NCBI GenBank assembly: GCA_038030265.1
Contig: CM075942.1
Span: 45,474,751 to 45,538,750 of the forward strand
DNA: 64,000 nucleotides
Direction of reading: 5' to 3'
Origin: Corythucha ciliata
Lineage: Eukaryota > Arthropoda > Insecta > Hemiptera > Tingidae
Every line of letters begins with the position of its first letter. Position 1 is the stretch's first letter. A program made the translations under genes and the position numbers. The notes below the pieces were generated by a model. The model saw only the letters and a program-made list of their open reading frames with translations, was not told the origin of the DNA and searched no databases. Shown here one piece after another: positions 1 through 13,364 of this stretch.

Positions 1-689
1 CGAATAAAATATATAAGAAAGTATAAAGCTGGACCCTCAGGGCACTGATGACCTCTTCGTGATGCAATTCGTGTGCGTGTCGTAAATATTAGCCGAACAA
101 TTCATTTTAAGCACCCTTCATGAACCCTATGGAAACGGTTTAAATGCACGTAGTATTGCGCAAACATTTTGACACTATGGAATGGGGTGCGGTTGATAGA
201 TGGTGAATGAGGGGTGGGGGTTACTGCGTAGTTGTGGGAATGAGGTACACATAGTACATATATATTAGTCAATGTTCTCACACGTTGTGCTTATAATATT
301 CGAGCAAGAGCCTCTGCCTCGGGGGCCATGTTTTACGAAACACAAAATGATTAAGAACTTTTTCAAAGGGCAGGATAATGCTATTGTGCAGGGAGGGGGC
401 TGACTGTGCTTAACCTTAGGTAAGTGGTAAAATGTGACTGAGCGAGTCCTTGCTTAGTACCCAATTCCTTTAAGAACAGAGACTACTTTTCAGGCATGGA
501 AAGTCGTCGTTCTTAAAGGGTCCTCGATGGTGGAGATATATGGCTACTTACAGTGCACCCTTCGTACCCAGCGAGTTTGGGTTAGAATTTCGCTGCTTGG
601 CTGCGATTCCAGACTTGTGGCCGAATTGGTCATTCCTTGAATGAGTCACTTCGCGGCAGGGGTACCCGAGCTGTATAGGTGGTAAATTT
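1..689. other. No recognisable feature
   Basis: Mixed-composition sequence with no coding frame over 60 codons, no repeat shared with the rest of the window and no RNA gene that I can see. Confidence 0.5.
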
Positions 690-1980
690 TTTTTTAAAGA
701 GTCACCCTCGTGAAATTGGTTGTTTAAAAGCCAACCCCTCGAATCCGTTTCTGCAACGTTTTAAAGGAACTCGCCACGATGTGACTGCGGTTTTCAGGCT
801 GGCAGTCCAACCGTTAATTGCCAAAAATAGAAAGTTTTTGACACCGTGGCTTCAAACAACTCGTCGGGACTGCGCTAAATTTCTCAGGACTAAGCGATAC
901 AACGAAGTTTGAGCCTTAAAGCCTGATGGGAACTGGTAAAATCGGGTCTTTCGCACAAGTCAAATTTCTAGCGTTACGCTATTTAAAAACAAACTCCAGA
1001 GGACTTGGCACACGTAGGAGTCCACGGGTTTCTCATGAGTGAATGCCCGGCACGACTATCACCCGCAAAATTTTGTTTTCTAAAATACTACACGAACGAA
1101 TTTGATTTTTCCAGTTAGTCCAGTAAAATTAGGGCCCTGCTTATGACAGGGGAGCCCAAAAACGACGTTTTTTTTCGGGACTTTTTAGTTTTTTACCCCT
1201 AGCTCCGAAAAAAGTGATCCTACGCCTAAACATTCTATTTGCTTGAAGAAAGAGGATAAAATTACGCGTGAAATTGGTTGTTTAAAGAACCAAACCAGCC
1301 AAATCGTTTTTCTCATTGAGAAAAATCCGCGAATTTCTTTTGTTTCCAACCGATAAACTGGCGAAATTTATTTTTAAAGAGCCCAACTAACGTAAAACGT
1401 TTCATCAGTGGGGAAACCACGCAAAATTTGTCTTTTCTTAGGTGTAAACCCCACAAAATCTCCAGTTTGGAATACCCGTAACCTTGTGAAATTTTTGTTG
1501 TTTTTTTAAAGAGCCAATCTCACGAATTAGGTTTACAAGGCCAAACCCGAGAGATTGCGTTTTTGACTGAAAACCACAGTGATGAAACCCCACGAAATTG
1601 GTGTCTTCGTGCGCCAAACTCGCGGATTTGGGTTTTTACGAGCCAAACACTCGAATTTCATTCCGGGAAAACCAAATCAGAAAATTTAGTTTTTTAAGGA
1701 TTCAAAGCCATGAAGTTGGTTGCATAAGGACCCCTTGAAATTCTTATTTTTGAGAGGTATCCAAAAAATGGTTTTGGAAAAATGGAAATTGTGGTTTTAA
1801 ATTGCCAAACCAGGGTGAATTTGGATTTTTGCAGGTTTTTTGAATTATCCAAACCCGCGAAGTGTTTTCCAAGTGAAACGCACCAAACTGAATTTTGCAT
1901 TGAAGGAAGAAGGAACCCCCAAAAATTAGGATTAGTACCATCGTTATACTATATGTATACAAGGCGTGCAATTATACAAA
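690..1980. repeat. Minisatellite family A, block 1
   Basis: Degenerate repeats of about 30-40 bp built on AAAGAGCCAAACCCACGAA and ATTGGTTTTT. At least fifteen recognisable units occur, none identical, and a last unit follows the palindrome at 2190-2250. Short open frames here are incidental. Confidence 0.75.
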
Positions 1981-1984
1981 TAGG

Positions 1985-2172
1985 TACGTAGCCGTAGTTG
2001 CATACGTTGTCGGTCATACCTCGTTGAGGAGTGTCCGAGACAAACCGGTTTCACCTGTTCGGCATCTTCAGTAGACACTCAAACACTGAAGATGCCGAAC
2101 AGGCGAAACCGGTTTGTCTAGGACACTCCTCAACGAGGTATGACTGACAACGTAAGCAACTACGGCTACGTA
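1985..2172. repeat. Palindrome with 88-bp arms
   Basis: Arms 1985-2072 and 2085-2172 pair with only a few mismatches around a 12-bp loop. They contain TACGTAGCCGTA, GAGGAGTGTC and CTTCAGT with their inverses. No coding content and no clear target duplication. Confidence 0.9.
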
Positions 2173-2342
2173 TCTAATTTGCCCCCAAAAATTGTTTTTT
2201 TGAGAAGCCAATCCCCCGACCTACCCTCTCACTACATTGGGTTTTTGATCGAGACATCCGTGGAATTGAACTCATCTATTCCGAGTTGTATCGATGCGTG
2301 TAGTTGATCTTTATGGTAACAACAGCTTTACACTATGAATTT

Positions 2343-2774
2343 AATGGGGAACTTGCACATGTTTCAAGCACTGGTGTCTCTTAAAGAGGGCTCTTCCACA
2401 ATGCTATTGCTCACATTAAACATTGAAATTAATCAAGGTTTTTTTAAGCGAATTTTTTAAAATTTTGAGTGGGGATTTGATAACGTCAAAGGCTATTCAA
2501 TGAAATGGCTGGTGTGAGGAAGAGGGGGTATGACACATTTTTAGGGGGACAATTTTTCTTGTTACAAAAAATGTTAGAGTTCCCTCATTAGATGCTTCAA
2601 AAGTGGCCATTGACGTCATTTCCCCTCGTACCATCTATCCCCTCTTCAAGAACTTTGAAATGTATTTAAAAATCACCAAATGCACCAAACGGGCTGCAAC
2701 TACCGTTGATGTCCATGTGCCAATTCACCGGTATACTTTTCTCCCAAATCGGGCGTTCATGCAAGTTCCCCATT
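2343..2774. mobile_element. MITE, AATGGGGAACTTGCA ends (copy 1)
   Basis: The 15-bp ends AATGGGGAACTTGCA (2343-2357) and TGCAAGTTCCCCATT (2760-2774) are perfect inverts. The 432-bp interior matches 33415-33866. The best conserved block includes TGACGTCA (2611-2618) followed by TTTCCCCTCGTACCATC. No protein is encoded. Confidence 0.85.
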
Positions 2775-2779
2775 TAAAA

Positions 2780-5570
2780 CTTTGTTTTCTGTTGTACGAA
2801 AATAAACGAAAACGGAAAAATATAGAGCGAAAAGAAAACAACTAAAACCATGAAGTTTTCTTCTAGTTTCTCTCTTGGAAGGTAAATAAACTTTCTGTTT
2901 TTAAAGCTAAACAAAGAAAAAAAAAGCCAAACAGCCCCCGCCTGGCTTTCTTTCTTCAACACAAAACGTTCGCGGTCTAATCACAAGGAGGCTTGACTCC
3001 CGGAGAGCTTGTTAATTATCCATTGTAATCCGATGTGATGCTTGAAAAGTTACATCAACGTCCCCCACTCGTCCATAGCTCGACGAAACACTGCCTTCAA
3101 TTCAATGTGTCTTCGCAAGTCTCCATTCTCTGTGTGCCTGCCCATCGTGACTCGGGCTCTCGTTTAGAACTTGTGGAACTCGATCCTCTTTTACAAAAGC
3201 CACGTCCGTGGTTACTTTTGGGTTATACGGTGGCTACTTTAACGACAAAGAGTGGTCCGTCTTTTTCTTTTTCAAAAAATAGAACGTACCTGGAGGCGAC
3301 ATTGCCAAAAAAATGAGTCCCTCGTTAACTAAAGTTTGATGCGTCCTTTTGTCCTAGGAAGAAAAAAAAAAAAAAAAAAAAAAAAAAAATTAACCGTGGC
3401 GGGTTTTATTAACGTTTTCAGTCAACGCTCTAACGATGAAAATAACTGAAATCGAACATTTTCCGCATTAGCATAGATTACGCCGTAGCAAGACCACTGA
3501 CTGAGGCAGTCGCTGTAGCATGACTCGCGTAGACTGCTATCGTTCGGTTTTCGGTGACCCAAGCAAGACGTGTTTAAAAGGTTGCTGAAAGAATTGCAAC
3601 TGACGCATGAAACAATTGATGATGGATGGAACTTGAAGAAAAAAAAAAATCATTTGTAAATTCATTAAAAGGCAAAGAGCCTAAAAGAGGGAAATGAAAC
3701 CTCGAAAAGACAAAACGGGTAGAGGTAGACGTTCGAGAAGAAGGGAACATTGATAAGCTGCTACTCGATAGAAAGACGGAACAAGAGATCACTTGACCGT
3801 TTCAACTCCTTTTCAGTTCAATCACAGTTCGCTTAAATCCCTCGGTTGCTAAGCTGTCAATCTCTACCCGAACGTCCCCCCACCCAACCCTCATCCTTTC
3901 ACACCGCTTTTCTATTGAACTCCAACAGCCAAGACGCTGGAAGGATTGTTCTCCAGAGGAAAAGAGGTTGATGAAACTCGCTGTCTCACTCACTCTCTCT
4001 CTCTCTGTCACTTGTTAACTCTTTCTCGCTCGTTTTGTTTTAAAGAAAATGAATGCGAACTGGGTGATTCCGAATGCATTAATTATACCCTTGACACGGT
4101 ATCATGAAGATTATTTTGACTGATGATTTTAATTAATTTCGCATCGTTTTACTTGTCACACAACAAAAATGATACTACGCACGGAATAGTTTGAATACGA
4201 GCAATCGATTACATAAATAACTACGGCGTGCATGTTTATTCAATTGAATTATTAATCAAATTTAATCAGAAAATAGAATTAATCCATTTATAAACGAATA
4301 TAATGAAGAAAAACGTCGCGTTTATATGAAATGCGCGCTGCAAGTGGCTCTCCTACTCATTTATACGACCACCCCACAGTCCACAGTTTAGAATTGATTG
4401 AGAAAAAGGAAGTGGACAATCAACTTGAATCATTGGCGCCAATCTTTTCTAATCCGCCTCGAGCCACTTCATTTTGGTTTATTATTTATTACACAATTTT
4501 AAAATAAGTATATTTTATAGTGAAATTAAATACCCTGAGACGGGTTGAAAAGACCATGATCCCCCCTCCCTCGCAACCAACAAGCACACACTCTTTTTCG
4601 CACTTTCTCAACGACCCACGAAAGACATCATGTCTCATTATTTTATTCCGTTTTAACGGTGTGGCGGCTTCCCGCAATTTTTATCATCTCAATAGACTGA
4701 GAAACTTTAATTACCCCCTCTCCCATCATCCACCGCTATAAATAACAACTCAGTTGTTTGCAGGGCCCAGGGGACGCAAATTTGGCAGTAAATAAATAGC
4801 TAGCTGTTCAGATCAACATACCAACACTATACGATTGGTTTCGCAAATGTATAAAATCCAGGTGTTGCGCGCATACATACCTGTACGTACGTGCCGTGAA
4901 CGACGATTATAGTCAAACGTACTGTGTTTTTTTTTACTGTCACCAAAAGAGCCAGTCAAGGGTGAGATGTAATGGTCCCATAAAACGGACCAAAATCAGT
5001 GGCCTCACTCTCACGGATGGTCTCACGGAGAAAACCCCTTCAACGGCTCGTCTGCGACCGAAAATCCGCGCCAATTTTTGCGGTCCTCGTGTTGAGCAAC
5101 CCCAAAATACGCTGGTTCTTTGAGTGGTCATTTGGCCAAAATCACCCACCCAGGCGTTGTGTAGGGTTCTTTTAGATCTGTTTCAGAGAGTGTTTTGAGT
5201 TTATAGCCGTACCTGCAGTTTAAGAGTCCCTCATAGCATAGTTCAGATTCAGGCCATACTTAATAGACAAAAATCGGTGACCTAGCTGTAGAGATGCAGT
5301 AGGATCCATTCAATTGCTCCATAGAAGCCGTCAACGTCCTCTCAAATGTTGTTTTGCGTTGTTTCTGCTTGGGGTTGACTTTTTTGACAACGAATTTTAC
5401 GTGCATCGAGGATGTTGCTCAGAGTTCAGAGTGTCGTATAAGCGGCTATCGGTCATGGATAAATTCGTGTACAACGGCTCCTGAAAAGCCAATGCGATCA
5501 AAATTGGTGGACTCAGGGCTGCCCACAATGAGGGGTGATGACGCGGGGTATTTGTTCAAAATATAGTGTG
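2780..5570. other. Unique non-coding sequence
   Basis: Short frames only. Two simple-sequence spots: the poly-A at 3362 and TCTCTCTCTCTCTC near 3991. 4080-4330 is very AT-rich. Nothing recognisable. Confidence 0.5.
3362..3390 (+). repeat. Poly-A run, about 29 bases
   Basis: Follows GTCCTAGGAAG and precedes TTAACCGTGG. It could be the tail of a retroposed sequence, but nothing recognisable precedes it. Confidence 0.9.
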
Positions 5571-5579
5571 TATCAATGA

Positions 5580-6090
5580 ATTATCGAGTCCCACGATTTC
5601 ACCCCTTTCAACCCTAATTTCGCCTATATTGGCACTTAAAGAAATCAATTTCGCGCGTTAGGACCATTCTAAATCCAAATTTTGTGACTTATTGCTCACA
5701 TATTTCATGGTTTTTGGACTCACCCAGAAAGCCAATTTCACAGGCTCCCTAAAAAGCTAATTTCATGGGGTTAACTCATTCAAAAAAGCCATTCCGCTTG
5801 TTACTTTCAATGTTCAAAATATTTCACGGGGTGATACACACAGGATAATTTGATGGTTTTGCTTTATTGAACAAACGAATTTCATCTCTGACGCCTTATA
5901 AAAACCTATATTCGCCGGTTTAGCTCTTTCCAACTCCGAATTGTATGGACCTGGCACATCGGAAACCAATTTCCGTGGTTGACCGAGCGATTTGACAGAG
6001 TGGCTCATTCAAAATTAATCGGGGAATTGATTCATTCAAACACTATTTCTTGGGGCTGGATCCACTAAAGCAGCTAATTACGCCAAGCTA
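5580..6090. repeat. Minisatellite family A, block 2
   Basis: Same words in the opposite orientation to block 1: AAGCCAATTTCACAGG, AAAACCTATATTCGCCGG and similar, about 30-bp spacing, highly diverged. Confidence 0.65.
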
Positions 6091-6099
6091 TATCAGTGA

Positions 6100-9000
6100 A
6101 AAAAGTGCATTTCACTCATCAAAACCCAATTTTGTGTACGGGACAGTAGTATGGTGGAAAGCAGCCAGTAATAAGCCAAATTTGACTAGGCTTGACTGAA
6201 TACACTCCAAGCCGACCTCTTTAGCCACCTAAGATGGACTTTCACATAGAGAGGCAGTGTCTATGCGGAGCTTCCAGACGCCGGAAATTGTATTTTGCGG
6301 TACGGTGCGTCATGACGCGACCTGCCAGCGTCCGTTGTTCATTTTACTTCCATGTTCCCTACGGGAATGGAAGTATATGGTGATCGTGATAAAAATCGAG
6401 TCCGACGAGCTAACTTCACATTCTTCATGTACAACCTCAGAAAAATTGAAAAAAGTGGTTTTAGGCATACCGTCGCGTCGGTCTGTCTGTCAAAAAGCAA
6501 AAAAATATGGGACATGTTCTCCCCGTACCGAAATATCGTTTTTAGACATAACTTCAAAACAAAGTGACTCCAGAAATTTTTAAATGTTTCTTGTGAAATT
6601 TCCTTGCGAATTGTCCACATAGTCTGGTAGTTAAAGGCCAAAACGTAGGCCAACTTTGCAAATAATCATTAAGCAATGCCACTTGACAGGAATGTTCTGT
6701 ATATATACCTGCAGGATGATTTAAAAACCATGTCCCCACCAATTCCCACCTGCAGACACAGCCTACCACCCCTCAAAAAATGAAATTTGACATAACTTAG
6801 CAAATAGAGCAGATAGAGAGATTCCATTTGCACCAAAATGTGCATCTGACTCAGGTTTAACAACTTTGTATCGGACCGGTAGATCCGGGGGCGCTTAGTT
6901 TGGCCTCTAGACATATGAACCAGAGAATGATTTATTTTTTTCTGAGGAAGGATCAACTTTTTCATCGGATGTTTTTAAACTGGGCGTTTAAAATTTTGGG
7001 CCGTAGACGCTTTCTCTCAAGGGCTCTAACGAAATTAATTGAAGTAGTACTGCACATCAGGCTGCTGCGTCTGTGAGACTTAGGGGGCCGATAGGGGAAA
7101 TATTGGGGGTAATTCAGGGGGCCTATTCAGTAAAACTTGAGCCGCCTTCATGTGCAAGCTTTGTTCAAGTTGAGCTGTGGTCTTCAACAACTATCAGAGT
7201 GCTCCGAGTCCACAGCGCTCAAAGCTTTTAGTGAATAAGGCGCCTGAGACCCTATTCACTAAAATTAATTTTATCAGTGCTTAGAGTGGCCATCGGGCTC
7301 CCTCTCTCCTCAGACATCACCATCTCTTGCAGGTCTGATTGGGCAGAAAATACGCCGCTAGGGTCCAGAGTAGTGAAGATTCCCTGAAAAATTAAAAAGA
7401 AGATAAACAGGCTGCACAGAAGAAACGTGCTGAATTGCCGATACAAAGTTTCAACAGCCAGTCATGAGATTAAAAGTTTGTTAATTATTACTATTAGCGT
7501 ATAAGCACTAATCCAGAGGCCATGAGTTTCAAAACCACCAATATCAGATAGAGAGGAATTTATTAACTCGATTGAAGCTCGTTAAAATTATGCATAGGGC
7601 CTTGTTCTGATCAGAGTTATATTTCTTTAGGGAATAGCTTAAAACAAGGGTAAGCCTTCCCTTCCCTTCCCTTCCGTTCACAACTAGTCGTCCTAAACGG
7701 AGACTGAGCTCCGTACCGCATAACACCCACGCAACCCACGCGTAAAGAGGAGGCTGCTAAAGACCGCAACGGTCTCTGAACGTCCTCCCTTCTATGTTTT
7801 TGGTTAATTGACCAGCTTGTTTTCGCGAAGTTAAAACGCGCGGTTGGTAAGTGGGGTGGGGGAAGTGTCAGTCCGAGCGTCTATGGTATGTATGCGTGAG
7901 AATGAAATGGTAATGAGGCGCGTGAGACCGAAAAGGGATGAGAGAGAGAGTGTGAGTGAAAGAGAGAGACTGGAGTATGAAATTGATTATAAACGGAGGG
8001 AAGCTCGAGTGAAAATGAAACTCGGGGAAAATGGGGTTGTTATGTTTTCTCTTCTCTCTGATCAAATAGGGACGTCAGGTACCCACGCATTTTCGTTTCA
8101 GTCTACGTATTCAGATATGCATTAACTTTGAATATTGTACAATGATATTGTTCAATACAATCATTAGAGGCTTGTTATAATACACTAATGATACTGAAGT
8201 GCTGTTATGCACACCTGAAAGCTATTTTATTCAGCCACGGAAGAAGCTACTCTCCAGGCTATAATCAAAACAATAGTTATCTATAGCGATGTTTTGCTTG
8301 GCTTGCCAGCGGAGTGCAACGCAAAACATCATTTATTTCCCCATAATCCTCTTCTCTTCAAAATAAATATTAAAACTGGTGCGTCACGTCACTGTTAACA
8401 TAGCACAAGGCTCCGACCGGGACTCACGCATTGTTTTTTCAATTTGGGTGGTCCGGCTCGTCTTAAAACCTTTTTTTTGTCCCTTTAAAGAGTATTAACT
8501 CCAGTTCACTTGTCCATGGGTCGGCCACAGACCGTCAATGGCTGAATAGGCCTCCTTTTAACAGGATTATGAGGCTGAAAAAAGATTTTCATTATTAATA
8601 ACGGTTCAAGGGTGGCGCGAGGGTTATAGGGTGAAGCACTAAACAATTCATTAAAACGAAAACGGAAAATAAGATGAGGTTCGTCCAACTTATAATTTTT
8701 GCGTTCTTCGCGGGCAAACCGAAATGAATTTTCAAGAACTCACTCTCAAACATTTCACATGTTGCCCACGTTTTCTAAAAATTTAATTATATCGTCGCTA
8801 ATTAAGCTTCTTTGTTCAGATCATGGGATCGGAGATTTACCGTTCCTTGATAACTCCAGCCCTAAACTTTCTTTTTTTAGGCCTTAAAACGTCGGGCCCG
8901 TTAAAAAAAAACCATCCCCATAGATTCTCATCCCTTAATTTCGTCGACCTAATGACGCTGACACTAATTGCTTGCTTTGCTCCTATAGGCAATGTCCGAA

Positions 9001-9840
9001 TGGGGTAAAGCTGCTCTTTTTGTTTTTACCCCGACCTTATTCTCCTTCGTCTGGCTAGCGTCTTTCTCGGATTAATTGTCGCAGCCTGAATGATTTTTTT
9101 TCCCTCTCTAATTTTTTTTTTTTTTTTTTTTTTTCCTCGTGAGTGAAACATTCATAGAGTTACTCACATGTGGCTACGGTTGTGTAAACAGAGCACGAAC
9201 GTCGGAGGGGGGGGGGATTGAATGCACAAAAAAAGTGTTTATGAAGGAACGGGGCTTATACCGATGGGTGCCGGGGCGGGTCATGTTAGTTATTAGTTGA
9301 GAACTTACAACACTCAGGCTCGTAATGTACCAGTAAAATATCACCCTCCCCTGGTCCGTTGCCACCCTCCGTCTAACCATTTTCTCGGAAATCACGACTA
9401 TTTTACTTGTTCCATGGCTCTAGACGTCTAGGAGTTGAGAAAGGGGTGTATCACGACACAACAAAATATTTTACTAATCGGAATCTTACACGCTTCGTAC
9501 GTTAAAAACCGTTTTTATTGCCGCTTCGCTTTAAAAAAAAAACGGTTTTAAATATAAAATACCTCAGAAAGTTAAACGAAAAGTTGTTTAAGTGAATATT
9601 GGCGGAGTAGTGCTGTTGCTGCCGTTGTTATAATTGTGTAATTGAGACAGGGAATAGAACTGTTGAGAATAAAAAATTGGTTCACTAATGTGAAAAATGG
9701 CCACACGAGCGAGGCCCCTTGTTGAATTTGTGCATTTGAATGCGTGAACTATATCTTTGAAGTTTGGATTCCACCGCATCCAGGGCCGTAAAGAGGGATT
9801 TTCCGTTGAGGGGCATGCAAGATCCTCCCGCCCACCTATC
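6100..9840. other. Unique non-coding sequence apart from one small foldback
   Basis: A poly-T run of about 22 lies at 9113-9134 and an AG-rich patch at 7935-7970. A hairpin GATGTTTTGC/GCAAAACATC lies at about 8289-8330. No gene recognised; the two longest frames (6257-6583 and minus 6339-6653) overlap on opposite strands without family motifs. Confidence 0.5.
7119..7244. mobile_element. Small foldback element, GGCCTATTCA ends
   Basis: GGCCTATTCAGTAAAACTTG at the left is mirrored by AAGCTTTTAGTGAATAAGGC at the right. The terminal design (GG-C-C-T/C-TATTC) resembles the 43178-43306 family, but the interior differs. A second CCTATTCACTAAAA follows directly at 7251. Confidence 0.65.
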
Positions 9841-9849
9841 TAAGTCACG

Positions 9850-10310
9850 TTCACCGGCCTTGGTAATCGCGGGTTTGGCACTTTTAAAAAAAAATCAATT
9901 TCGCTAATTTTTCCCATTAAACCCCCAATTTCGCGCATTTGGCACTCACAGAACCCAATTTACCGGTTTGAATAATTCAAGAACCAAACGCCTCTGATGG
10001 CTGCTTGAAAAAAATCAATTCAGCCGTTTTGGCACTCTAAAAACACAAATTTCGCAAGGTTGGCTCCCTAAAAAAGCGAACTTCACGGCTCTTTCACTTT
10101 CACGCACCTTCAAGGGTACTGGCTCATTCTAAACGGCTATTTCAAGGGTTAGGTGCCCTTCCAAAAACAAAATTTTGTAGAGTTGGCCCATTTTGCGGGA
10201 TTGGCTCACCCAAAAATCTACTTCGTAGGTTCGGCCCGCTCGAAAACTCGATTTGGCGAGTCCGGTTACTTCAAAATCGAAATATCGGGTGGTTTGATCA
10301 TTCAGGGATC
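9850..10310. repeat. Minisatellite family A, block 3
   Basis: Repeats of AAAAAACCAATTTCGC and GGTTTGGCACTC type, about 30-40 bp apart, for example near 9890, 9930, 9970, 10010, 10050 and 10170. Confidence 0.7.
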
Positions 10311-11130
10311 CATTCTGCTGGGCATCCAAACTCTTGCTTCCACTCTTGCAAGAGTAAGGATGTTGTTATATGTTATGTGCCCCCTCCGCTTGGATAAAAA
10401 GTTTCGCCAATTCTTGGTAGTCCCTAACACGGAAACGCCAAGATGGAGGGATTCTATCTCTGATAAAAATAAGGCACGCTGGAATAATTTTATGTTATAG
10501 TTTTTGGTCTACAGGGGTGGGGGTGAGGGGGACCCGATGCATGGCCCCTCCCACACTTTTGGTCACGGCGCCAGCGCGCCCATGGCAACACCAGGGGAGG
10601 CATTGGGTTTCCGATGCCCAAGGCGCAATTATTCCTGAATTAGCGCCCCAGCCTGGGATTGAACATTTAAATTTAGCCGCGGAATCTCATTACACGATGT
10701 AGGTTATGAGCCCTGAAACCCAACAGTTTTAGATTCACAGATATAAATCCCATGACCAACTATGCAGAAATAAGGCATGCCGCATAGTGAATTTGATGTT
10801 TACGCCACTAATTAATCCGAGTTAAAACAGTGTTTTTATAATTTTATTACCCAATTCCGCTCAAAGTTCGCCTTCAAAGGCTTAAATAATAATAATAAAC
10901 CCTCTAAAACGCCAGTAGTGAGAGTGGGAGTTTTGACCGTGCACAGGCCCTTCTTTCTTTGTTATAGTTCCCTCTGTCGTCACCGCCGTTGCGTTTCGCC
11001 TGTGATTTACCTCGCTTTTCCACCTGCAATTAATTAACTCAAAAGCGAATAATAAAAAGCTTCGATATAAAAAATAATAAGCGCTGACCCGAGTATTTAA
11101 ATCCTAGTTTTTAAATTTAGTTTTAGTATA

Positions 11131-13167
11131 CAGGGTGTTCATAAATTACCTCGACAGAGAAAGTATGGTGATAGTACACCTCATTTGTGATCGAAATTAC
11201 TATTTGAGGTTTTTTGGAATTCCTCTTGGTTTTCGAGATATCGTCAATTTCATGTTTTTTTGGTGACCCTCTGTTTTTTTTCGATAAGTGACTATTACGA
11301 CATCATCAACAGGTGCTAGACTAAAAGTAAATAGCTCATTGAAAAGAGCACAAAATGTCCTTCATTATTGGTCCTCAACTCAATAAAATTACACCAAGGC
11401 CCTAGCCGCTAGGGCATGAGATATCCGAAGGAAACTCGTTATTCGCATTTCTGCCCAATTTTCATCAGCGATTTTCACCATTTCGTCAAAGGAAAATATT
11501 TTTTTGCGTTCATAGGGAAAACTTCCTTATGATGTTAGCTTTCCAATGACGTACAACATTTACCAGTTTTCACCATCTAGTGAAGAGGTAGAAGCAATAA
11601 ACGAGCCCAAAACTGAAAAATAAACCGTAATGAGGACCCTTTGAATGAGGTATAACCAGCTCTAATTACTCGTTTCCGACGGATGAGACATACGGATTCA
11701 AGCGGTCAGCTAAATCTAACTCCAATTTACGTTGGTGAGTTGAAATTGGGTGGTGGTGAAGCTTAAAATATCGTTAGTGGATTGGGCTTCATGGACCAGA
11801 AAGGTGGTCGCCTTGACCCCCCAACCCGCCATGGATTTTTCTGGGATTCTAGGGTTTCTCCTTGTTGTCGGATGCAAAAAATGGCCCTCCGCATAACTGC
11901 ATTGGATGCACGTTGCACCTCCAGTCGTCGCCTCTAGATTTCCTCGCACGATTCTCGAATACGTATGATTCTCAAGCTCCTTTCTGGTCGCAACTGGTTG
12001 TTGGTAGACCAGTTTTAAATGACCTAATAAATAAAAATCCAAGGGTGGTTTGTTGTCAGGACAATCCACTACTCGCCGATGTAAATCAGCGTAACTTAGC
12101 GGTGGTGTTGAAGCTAAAATATCGCTAGTGGATTTGGCTTCATGGACCAGTAAGGTGCTCACCGAGAAGTCCTGTCCCGACCCCCCACCACCCATGGATT
12201 TTTATTTACTAGGTCATCTAAAGCTGGTCTACCAACAACCAGTTGCGACCAGGGGCCGTATTACGAACCAGTGTGAAAATGCCGCAAGATGCGATTGCTA
12301 GGACGGGATAGTGTTATTTTTTATTCAGCGTCCTTGGACCCCGCTAGCGGCATTTTTTCCCGTGAGGCCCCAGAGAGGAGCTTGAGAATCGTACGTACTC
12401 GAAAATCGTGCGAGGAAATCCAGAGGCGACGACTGGAGGTGCAACGTGCATCCAATTCAGATGTGCGGAGGGCCAATTTTTGCATTCGCGGTTGCGGGTT
12501 AGGTCCATGAAGCCCAATCCTCTAACGATATTTTAAGCTTCACCACCCCCAATTTCAACTCACCAAAGTAAATTAGCGATAGACTTAGCTGACCGCTTGA
12601 ATCCGTATGTCTCATCCGTTGGAAACGAGTAATTAGAGCTGGTTATACCTCATTCAAAGGGTCCTCATTACGGGTTATTTTTCAGTTTTGGGCTCGTTTA
12701 TTGCTTCTACCTCTTCACTAGATGGTGAAAACTGGTAAATGTTGTACGTCATTGGAAAGCTAACATCATGAGGAAGTTTTCCCTATGAACGCAAAAAAAT
12801 ATTTTCCTTTGACGAAATGGTGAAAATCGCTGATGAAAATTGGGCAGAAATGCGAATAACGAGTTTCCTTCGGATATCTCATGCCCTAGCGGCTAGGGCC
12901 TTGGTGTAATTTTATTGAGTTGAGGACCAATAATGAAGGACATTTTGAGCTCTTTTCAATGAGCTATTTACTTTTAGTCTAGCACCTGTTGATGATGTCG
13001 TAATAGTCACTTATCGAAAAAAAACAGAGGGTCACCAAAAAAACATGAAATTGATGATATCTCGAAAACCAAGAGGAATTCCAAAAAACCTCAAATAGTA
13101 ATTTCGATCACAAATGAGGTGTACTATCACCATACTTTCTCTGTCGAGGTAATTTATGAACACCCTG
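11131..13167. mobile_element. 2-kb palindromic non-autonomous element, CAGGGTGTTC ends
   Basis: Ends are CAGGGTGTTCATAAATTACC and its inverse, each flanked by TA. Bases x and 24298-x pair across 11131-11796 and 12512-13167 with few differences. Further in, 11875-11985 pairs with 12374-12488. The left arm carries extra sequence: 11746-11845 is repeated directly at 12096-12205, and 11988-12046 is inverted at 12194-12252. No transposase is visible. The open frames inside (for example minus 11716-12195) have no recognisable content. Confidence 0.85.
12253..12372. mobile_element. Short foldback element inside the 2-kb palindrome
   Basis: It starts GGGCCGTATTACGAACC and ends with the inverse-like CGTGAGGCCCC, with inner arms AATGCCGCAAG and CTAGCGGCATT. 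It is a diverged copy of the element at 43178-43306, including the GCGGGATAATGTTATTT-like centre (here ACGGGATAGTGTTATTT). It sits at the centre of the larger palindrome, so it inserted after or during formation of that element. Confidence 0.75.
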
Positions 13168-13364
13168 TATTTACTGTACCCTATGTATCCAACATAGGGT
13201 CTCAATTCGTATCTCCTTTCATTACATCTCCTGTTAAACATTGTGGAAAATATAACCAGGAACAAGTTTACCGACTCGTGCGTTGACTTATGTTACCCGT
13301 TGTCGTCGCGTTCATATTGGAGGGCAGAAAATGAGTGGATGATGCGGTAATAGAAGGAATTTCT

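Noticed and set aside
3362..3390. Poly-A as the tail of a processed gene copy
   Set aside because: The preceding 93-codon frame shows no recognisable gene, and no target duplication could be seen.
10550..10660. Possible SINE or tRNA-like sequence (CCTGGGATTGAAC)
   Set aside because: One B-box-like word on the minus strand only; no A box at the right distance and no tRNA fold.
11716..12195. 159-codon minus-strand frame
   Set aside because: It spans a direct duplication inside the 2-kb palindrome; the protein repeats itself for that reason and has no known motif.
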